Of a stretch of DNA of 9,684 nucleotides, positions 5,856-9,684 are shown piece after piece. Made by a program: the position numbers and the translations under genes. Positions within the stretch are counted from its first letter, which is position 1; every line of letters starts with the position of its first letter. This DNA is from Benthortus sp964440495 (GTDB taxonomy: Archaea; Thermoproteota; Nitrososphaeria_A; Caldarchaeales; Wolframiiraptoraceae): positions 1-9,684 of the forward strand of contig CAYTSD010000040.1 of NCBI GenBank assembly GCA_964440495.1, in the 5' to 3' direction. The notes under the pieces are model-generated. The model searched no databases. It was not told the DNA's origin and was given only the letters and a program-made list of their open reading frames with translations.

Positions 5856-5875
5856 GAAGCCTAGAGTGCGGCTTC
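5856..5875. other. Short inverted repeat (6-bp stem, 8-base loop)
   Basis: GAAGCC at 5856-5861 pairs perfectly with GGCTTC at 5870-5875. It is not followed by a T tract on either strand, so it does not look like a terminator. It could be a structured leader element or chance. Confidence 0.4.
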
Positions 5876-5972
5876 AGCTGCGGGATGCTTCTCAGGGCTA
5901 AACGCTAAAAGGAGGGTGGATGGATGGTTAGGCGCCGGCGATGAGGAGTTTGCCGAGTGCGGAGGGGATGAA

Positions 5973-5980
5973 GTTTATAG
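5973..5980. promoter_or_regulatory. TATA-like element near the end of the orphan gene
   Basis: The plus strand reads GTTTATAG and the minus strand CTATAAAC. On the minus strand it would start a transcript near 5950, running through the gene-free stretch towards the methyltransferase. On the plus strand it would run antisense to the 96-aa gene. It is close to the archaeal TATA consensus, but no product is visible. Confidence 0.35.
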
Positions 5981-5984
5981 GCCC

Positions 5985-6272
5985 TCACCGAGCCGGCTTT
6001 GCCTGAAACTCCGAGACCTCTCCTGTGTAGGGGTCTATCTTCATCGAGGCCAAGTATCCCTTCTTGCTTAACGCTCCGTGGCGGACTATGACTTTGAGGC
6101 GGACTACCCAGATGTCTCCAGCCCATCTGGGTTCAAGCTTGACTGTATCAACCCACTCATCTACTATCTTGCCCTGAAGCCTTCTCTCAACCTCGCGCTC
6201 CGCAATCTCCTTAGCCTCCCCCCAACTCGCAACCCTAGCCTCCAACACCAACTCCTCACAGGAACCAGACAC
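5985..6272 (-). CDS. Conserved-looking hypothetical protein, 96 aa
   Basis: A small soluble-looking protein of unrecognised family. An N-terminal helix is rich in alternating charge (GEAKEIAEREVERRLQGKIV), followed by beta-type segments (VKLEPRWAGDIWVVRLKVIVRHG, with the conserved-looking end MKIDPYTGEVSEF). The end resembles the strand-turn DPYTGEV of PepSY-type domains, but one motif is not enough to assign it. There is no signal peptide or membrane helix. The start is uncertain: GTG 6272 or TTG 6278, both about 25-30 bases after a TATA-like element and without a Shine-Dalgarno, so probably leaderless. GTG 6248 with GAGGAG just upstream is a shorter option. It is separated by about 50 bases from the permease gene and appears to be its own transcript. 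Confidence 0.65.
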   Translation of the reverse strand: MSGSCEELVLEARVASWGEAKEIAEREVERRLQGKIVDEWVDTVKLEPRWAGDIWVVRLKVIVRHGALSKKGYLASMKIDPYTGEVSEFQAKPAR

Positions 6273-6295
6273 TCTCAAGCTAATAGTGTTATCCG

Positions 6296-6307
6296 AAGAA
6301 ATATAGT
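6296..6307 (-). promoter_or_regulatory. TATA box for the 96-aa hypothetical gene
   Basis: The minus strand reads ACTATATTTCTT in the 51-base gap after the permease stop. Its centre is 24-30 bases from the TTG/GTG candidate starts, which fits a leaderless mRNA. Confidence 0.45.
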
Positions 6308-6323
6308 GGAAATGGTTGAGGAG

Positions 6324-7553
6324 CTATTCTGCTCTAAGGGCTTGAACAGGGTCCATGCGCGCAGCCTTCAAGGCTGGATAGAATCCTGAGAGAACACCTA
6401 CGACGACGGCGAAGAGGAAGCTTGTTAGGAGTAGGTCTGGCCCTATTACCGGCGTGTAGCTTAGCTGGAGGCCTGCAGCCATCCTAGTTGACGGATGCTC
6501 AACCGACATCATGCGGGCGAATATGCCTCCCATAGTTGTTGAAGCAGCCACTCCACCCAGCAGCCCCAATATTCCTCCAATAATTCCTATCAGTAAAGCC
6601 TCTGTTAGGAAGATTGAGGCTATGTCGCGTTGGCTGAACCCTAGCGCCCTTAGGACACCTATCTCCCTCGTACGCTCCATAACCGACATAACCATAGTGT
6701 TCATTATCCCTATTCCAGCGACGAGAAGCGATATGCTTGCAACTATTAGGAGGAATATTGAGAAGTTGTTGAGGATTGCTCTAACGTTTCTAACTATTGT
6801 CAGCGGGCTTATCAGGTCTACGTCATCTCCGTAGATGTTCTCTAGGGTGTCCATAAGTGGTTCAACCGCTTCGGGAGACTCGGCGACGACAACTATCGCT
6901 GGATAAGTTGTTGAGTGGAATAGGCTCCTAGCCGTCTCCACGGTTGCGAGAATGCTGTTATCAACATCTAGGTAAGGTGTGGAGCCGAACTCCTTGTAGA
7001 TTCCTCCAACCATGTAGGAGCGGCGCTCGATTACTCCACCCCTGTTAAACTCAATCGTTATCGAGGCATAGAGGTTGACTCTCTTATTCGGGTCTTCAGG
7101 TGGGTGAGCAACCTTGTATCCTAGGCTAACTATAGCTACATCGCTTGGCTGAAGTTCCCTTCCCTCACCTAACTCGATGTCGGGGAGAACGAACTTAACT
7201 GTTCTAGGGTCTAGAGCTAGAAGGTTCACATCCTTCTCAATTGACCCCGACCTAAATTTCACTCTCTGTAGATAGAATGGGGAGGCAACCTTAACCCCTG
7301 GAAGCCTTGAAAGCTTCACCAAATCCGTGTCAGTAAGCTTAACTCTACTATCCTCGGTTGGGACGATGAATATATTGTTGACCCCTATTCTCGAGAGTGT
7401 GTCATTTATGAAGTTGTTGAGGCCCGTTGTATTCGACATCAACGCGATTATGAGGACCACTCCTATGGTTATTCCAAGTATAGTTAACACGCTTCTGATG
7501 CGTCTATCCTTTAATCCTCCAAAGGCATACCATATGAGGTCAATGAACCTCAC
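6324..7553 (-). CDS. ABC transporter permease, MacB/FtsX type
   Basis: A 409-residue permease with the MacB layout: an N-terminal cytoplasmic helix and TM1 (LTILGITIGVVLIIAL, about 23-38), a large extracellular domain (about 40-262), then three TM helices (about 263-287, 312-340, 374-394). FtsX-domain hallmarks are VMERTREIGVLRALGFSQRDI at 291-311 and the end FYPALKAARMDPVQALRAE. Such permeases dimerise and couple ATP hydrolysis to work outside the membrane rather than to a classical channel. Start: GTG 7553 has GGAGGAG eight bases upstream and overlaps the upstream gene by 14 bases; ATG 7577 lacks a ribosome site. It is the last gene of the ABC unit, presumably pairing with the ATPase at the right edge. 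Confidence 0.92.
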   Translation of the reverse strand: MRFIDLIWYAFGGLKDRRIRSVLTILGITIGVVLIIALMSNTTGLNNFINDTLSRIGVNNIFIVPTEDSRVKLTDTDLVKLSRLPGVKVASPFYLQRVKFRSGSIEKDVNLLALDPRTVKFVLPDIELGEGRELQPSDVAIVSLGYKVAHPPEDPNKRVNLYASITIEFNRGGVIERRSYMVGGIYKEFGSTPYLDVDNSILATVETARSLFHSTTYPAIVVVAESPEAVEPLMDTLENIYGDDVDLISPLTIVRNVRAILNNFSIFLLIVASISLLVAGIGIMNTMVMSVMERTREIGVLRALGFSQRDIASIFLTEALLIGIIGGILGLLGGVAASTTMGGIFARMMSVEHPSTRMAAGLQLSYTPVIGPDLLLTSFLFAVVVGVLSGFYPALKAARMDPVQALRAE

Positions 7554-9489
7554 TTCCCCTTCTCCTCCGCCAAACATAGAGGGCTGCTGCCACGACGAGT
7601 ACCGCTACAGCGGCAACGATTATCCACTCGATTGGGAGAAACATTACCGTTGAGGCGGGCTGAGACTCGGTCTCTGTTGGAGTAGGTATCGGGACCTGGG
7701 CCTTCAGTAGGGTCTCTCCTTTCTCCCTCAGAGAGTTCATGTAGGTTACCTTCAGTTCAACATCTGCCCTGCTTCCAGGCGCTGCGTCAACCTTGTCTAT
7801 AGGTATGCTGAAGAGGAGCGGAGCATTTGGGTCGAGGTCTCCTAGATAGCTTAGAGATGAGGAGTGGATTGCTCCTCCAGTTACGGTGACACGGGTGTAG
7901 AGAGCCGTCTCGGTTCCCTCGTTAAGCAGCCTCCCAACCAGATAGAACTCTTCTCCAAGCTTCTCCACAGATATCTCCTGGAGCTTTATGTCTATTATTC
8001 CACGAACATACATTCCTAGGGTGTGTCCCTCATCTTTCACAATCCCTGAAGAGTCTTCGAAGCTTGCGTCAACCTTGAGGTTGAACGGCTCCCCTATAGT
8101 TGAGCCTGAAGGCGTATCCGATGGAACATACATCTTAAGCTTAAGGGTCTTCTCCTCCATGTTTCCAAGAGAGTCTATATGCCATGTCGTCGGCCCCAGC
8201 AACGTAACCCAGTCAACCTCAGGTGATATCGTTATGGTTATATCCCGTAGATTTTCTCCAGCAATGTTCTTCACCTTGACGTCCACATCCTCAACCATTC
8301 CACCCTTAACGTATTCGCTGCAGTATATGCTGAGCTTGTTTTTCTTGCTCTCTTCAGCTATTGTTATTGTTAGGCTTCTCTCCTCGCTGTGTCTTCCTTC
8401 GCTGTCGACGTAGGTGAGCTTTAGGGGGATGACGTAGGCTCCTCCAGCGGCGAAGGAGTTTGCGAATACTTTGAGGTCGATGACCTTCTCCTCACCTGGG
8501 TTTATGTCACCAAGCTTAACGGCCATGGGTCCCTCTATGAGCGTTATTGGGGGTTGAATCCCCGAAGGTATCGAGATAACCGCGTCAACGGATTCAGCCT
8601 TCTCCACCCCCCTATTCGCTATGATAACTCTTAGGTCATTTACCTTTGAGGGTTTTAGGATTGGCTGAGTGATATATGAGTCCAAGACTACTCCTATCCT
8701 TCCGAGGGGTTTAACTTTCAAGTATAGGGTGAAATCCTCGTGCTTCGAGTTACCGTATGGGTCTAAGTAGTCGACTGAAAGCTTTAGTCCAACTACTCGG
8801 TCTGCTAGAGCCCTGCTTACGAGAAGCGTTAGAGGAATCTCCTTCGAGCTCCCTGGAGCAAGGTCTCCCAATACATGTTTTCCTTGCCCTGATAGGATTG
8901 CCAGTCCCTCAGTTAGGCTCTCAACCCTTGCCTCTAGAGATGAGGCTGTCGCGCTCCCTCTATTAGTCAGCTTTAATGCCAGTGTAGATGCCTCCGCAGG
9001 CTTAATCTCGCTCAAAGTTAGAGATGGTGTGAGCTTTACCTTCCCAGTAACCCTGAACCTAATCCATACATATACATGCTTGATGTTCTCCTCGTCCCAG
9101 AACACGTATCTGACAAGCATCTTCGCCATATATTCTCCTGGCTGAACGCTTTCGTTTATGTTGAGGAGATATTTCATGTAGAAGTATTCTCCCTCTGTTG
9201 GGCTCTCAACGGCGTAGAGTCTTGTCTTTGATTCACCTGTCACGGCGTCGGTGAATCCGTCTGGTAGGATTATGTAGCCTTCAGCATATCTATAGGTCTT
9301 GTTCCATGCGTTTACCAGCCTTACGACGAGTTGGACTCTCTGGTCTCCAGGCTCAACCTCAATCTTCTGGGTTTCTGTTCCAAACCATGCCTCTGAGAAG
9401 AGAACTTCTGGAGCTTTTGCTAAGGCTGGCTGGATGAAGGCGAGGGCGATTAGAATTAGTAGGATTACTGCTAACTCAGTTCTCCTCAT
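7540..9489 (-). CDS. Secreted, membrane-anchored multi-domain protein (COG1361/CARDB-like) of an ABC unit
   Basis: A 649-residue protein with a signal peptide (RR, hydrophobic core, ALA-KA cleavage near 24), a long extracellular part, a Pro/Thr linker (PIPTPTETESQPAST), one TM helix (about 617-640) and a short basic cytosolic tail WRRRRGSEVH. The extracellular part holds about four beta-sandwich units with recurring wording: an opening such as SEIKPAEASTL or LKPSKVNDLRV, a (N/T)RG or NEGTE turn, and a closing LGD(L/I)xPG or LGDLDPN before a hydrophobic strand. This fits CARDB/NEW3-type domains common in archaeal COG1361 S-layer-like proteins found beside MacB-type permeases. ATG 9489 is preferred over ATG 9501. 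It overlaps the ATPase gene by 14 bases. It may act as an archaeal stand-in for the MacA-type partner (inference); ligand unknown. Confidence 0.85.
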   Translation of the reverse strand: MRRTELAVILLILIALAFIQPALAKAPEVLFSEAWFGTETQKIEVEPGDQRVQLVVRLVNAWNKTYRYAEGYIILPDGFTDAVTGESKTRLYAVESPTEGEYFYMKYLLNINESVQPGEYMAKMLVRYVFWDEENIKHVYVWIRFRVTGKVKLTPSLTLSEIKPAEASTLALKLTNRGSATASSLEARVESLTEGLAILSGQGKHVLGDLAPGSSKEIPLTLLVSRALADRVVGLKLSVDYLDPYGNSKHEDFTLYLKVKPLGRIGVVLDSYITQPILKPSKVNDLRVIIANRGVEKAESVDAVISIPSGIQPPITLIEGPMAVKLGDINPGEEKVIDLKVFANSFAAGGAYVIPLKLTYVDSEGRHSEERSLTITIAEESKKNKLSIYCSEYVKGGMVEDVDVKVKNIAGENLRDITITISPEVDWVTLLGPTTWHIDSLGNMEEKTLKLKMYVPSDTPSGSTIGEPFNLKVDASFEDSSGIVKDEGHTLGMYVRGIIDIKLQEISVEKLGEEFYLVGRLLNEGTETALYTRVTVTGGAIHSSSLSYLGDLDPNAPLLFSIPIDKVDAAPGSRADVELKVTYMNSLREKGETLLKAQVPIPTPTETESQPASTVMFLPIEWIIVAAVAVLVVAAALYVWRRRRGSEVH

Positions 9490-9684
9490 AGATAACACCA
9501 TCCTTCATCCTTACAATTCTTCTAGCTGCCTTTGCAACCTCAGGGTCATGGGTTACAACCACAACGGTTATCCCGAGCTCTTTGTTTAGCCTGCTTAGAA
9601 GCTCAACTATCTCTGCGGCTGAGTGAGAGTCAAGGTTACCTGTAGGCTCATCCGCTAGAATTATCTTAGGTCTAGTCACGACGG
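9476..9684 (-). CDS. ABC transporter ATPase, LolD/MacB type (C-terminal part only)
   Basis: The last 68 codons of an ABC nucleotide-binding subunit whose 5' part lies beyond the right edge. Visible are Walker B with the catalytic glutamate and D-loop (IILADEPTGNLDS), the H-loop histidine in VVVVTHDPEVAKAARR, and the usual end IVRMKDGVIYEE. ADEPTGNLDS is characteristic of the LolD/MacB/FtsE group, matching the permease type downstream. The Walker A and signature motifs are not in the window. Its stop overlaps the start of the secreted protein gene. ATP hydrolysis in the cytosol would power the permease. Confidence 0.93.
   Translation of the reverse strand, partial: VVTRPKIILADEPTGNLDSHSAAEIVELLSRLNKELGITVVVVTHDPEVAKAARRIVRMKDGVIYEEN

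Larger units (their letters stand above)
5727..5984. other. Intergenic stretch without a recognisable gene
   Basis: 258 bases between the methyltransferase start and the stop of the 96-aa gene. No open frame of more than a few codons with a start and Shine-Dalgarno is convincing on either strand. It holds a TATA-like sequence near its right end (5973-5980), a short hairpin at 5856-5875, a GGCGCC palindrome near 5931 and a weak promoter just before the methyltransferase. I found no tRNA or clear C/D or H/ACA guide RNA. Confidence 0.6.

Noticed and set aside
5856..5875. Hairpin as a transcription terminator
   Set aside because: No U tract follows on either strand, and archaeal termination does not need a hairpin.
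5936..5992. Possible C/D-box guide RNA on the plus strand (GCGATGA, CCGA, GGATGA, CCGA spacing)
   Set aside because: Both D-type boxes are CCGA rather than CTGA and the C box is imperfect; the spacing alone is not convincing.
5905..6389. Frames on both strands (minus 5905-6126, plus 6078-6389) around the 96-aa gene
   Set aside because: They compete with the 96-aa frame, which has a better protein composition and a TATA element at the right distance; the others read like antisense or off-frame translations.
7988..8413. Plus-strand 141-codon frame inside the secreted protein gene
   Set aside because: Antisense shadow of beta-sandwich coding sequence; no promoter or ribosome site.

Overview
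The window is archaeal. It carries an eL40-type ribosomal zinc ribbon, an Alba chromatin protein, the archaeal NusA-like KH protein, an archaeal AspRS and TATA-led, partly leaderless transcription units. The NuoI flanks resemble my recollection of thaumarchaeal NuoI (an inner-cluster block CVFCGFCVDACPF followed by GDYELSS), so I place it in Thermoproteota, near the Thaumarchaeota/Aigarchaeota side. That placement is inference, with no search behind it.

Layout. At 1-252 the minus strand holds ribosomal protein L40e followed by a tRNA-Val(CAC) cut by the window edge. A divergent A/T-rich promoter region (253-364) separates these from a plus-strand information-processing run: alba, a NusA-like protein and aspS (365-2558). 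aspS meets nuoH tail to tail, and the two stop codons share one CTAG palindrome. From 2555 to 5726 the minus strand reads methyltransferase, nuoI, a small helical protein, nuoA, nuoH, mostly with overlapping ends. A stretch of about 260 bases without a gene follows (5727-5984), then a 96-aa orphan gene. From 6324 to the right edge there is a tightly overlapped three-gene ABC transporter unit on the minus strand: ATPase (partial), secreted multi-domain membrane-anchored protein, and FtsX/MacB-type permease.

How the genes work together. The plus-strand genes serve chromatin, transcription and aminoacylation. The middle block encodes part of the membrane arm (NuoA, NuoH) and the connecting Fe-S subunit (NuoI) of a complex I-like oxidoreductase. 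NuoB, C, D and J-N are not present, so the complex is either encoded in pieces or is atypical. The right-hand block looks like a MacB-like machine with an archaeal extracellular beta-sandwich partner.

Most worth a second look: a NuoI with about 115 extra residues between its two Fe-S motifs; the scattered nuo order with an unknown helical protein inserted; a NuoA lacking the usual acidic pair in its second membrane helix; and a small tandem duplication that appears to push the methyltransferase past its natural stop into nuoI. I see no CRISPR array, insertion sequence or defence system. No wholly novel multi-gene system is evident.
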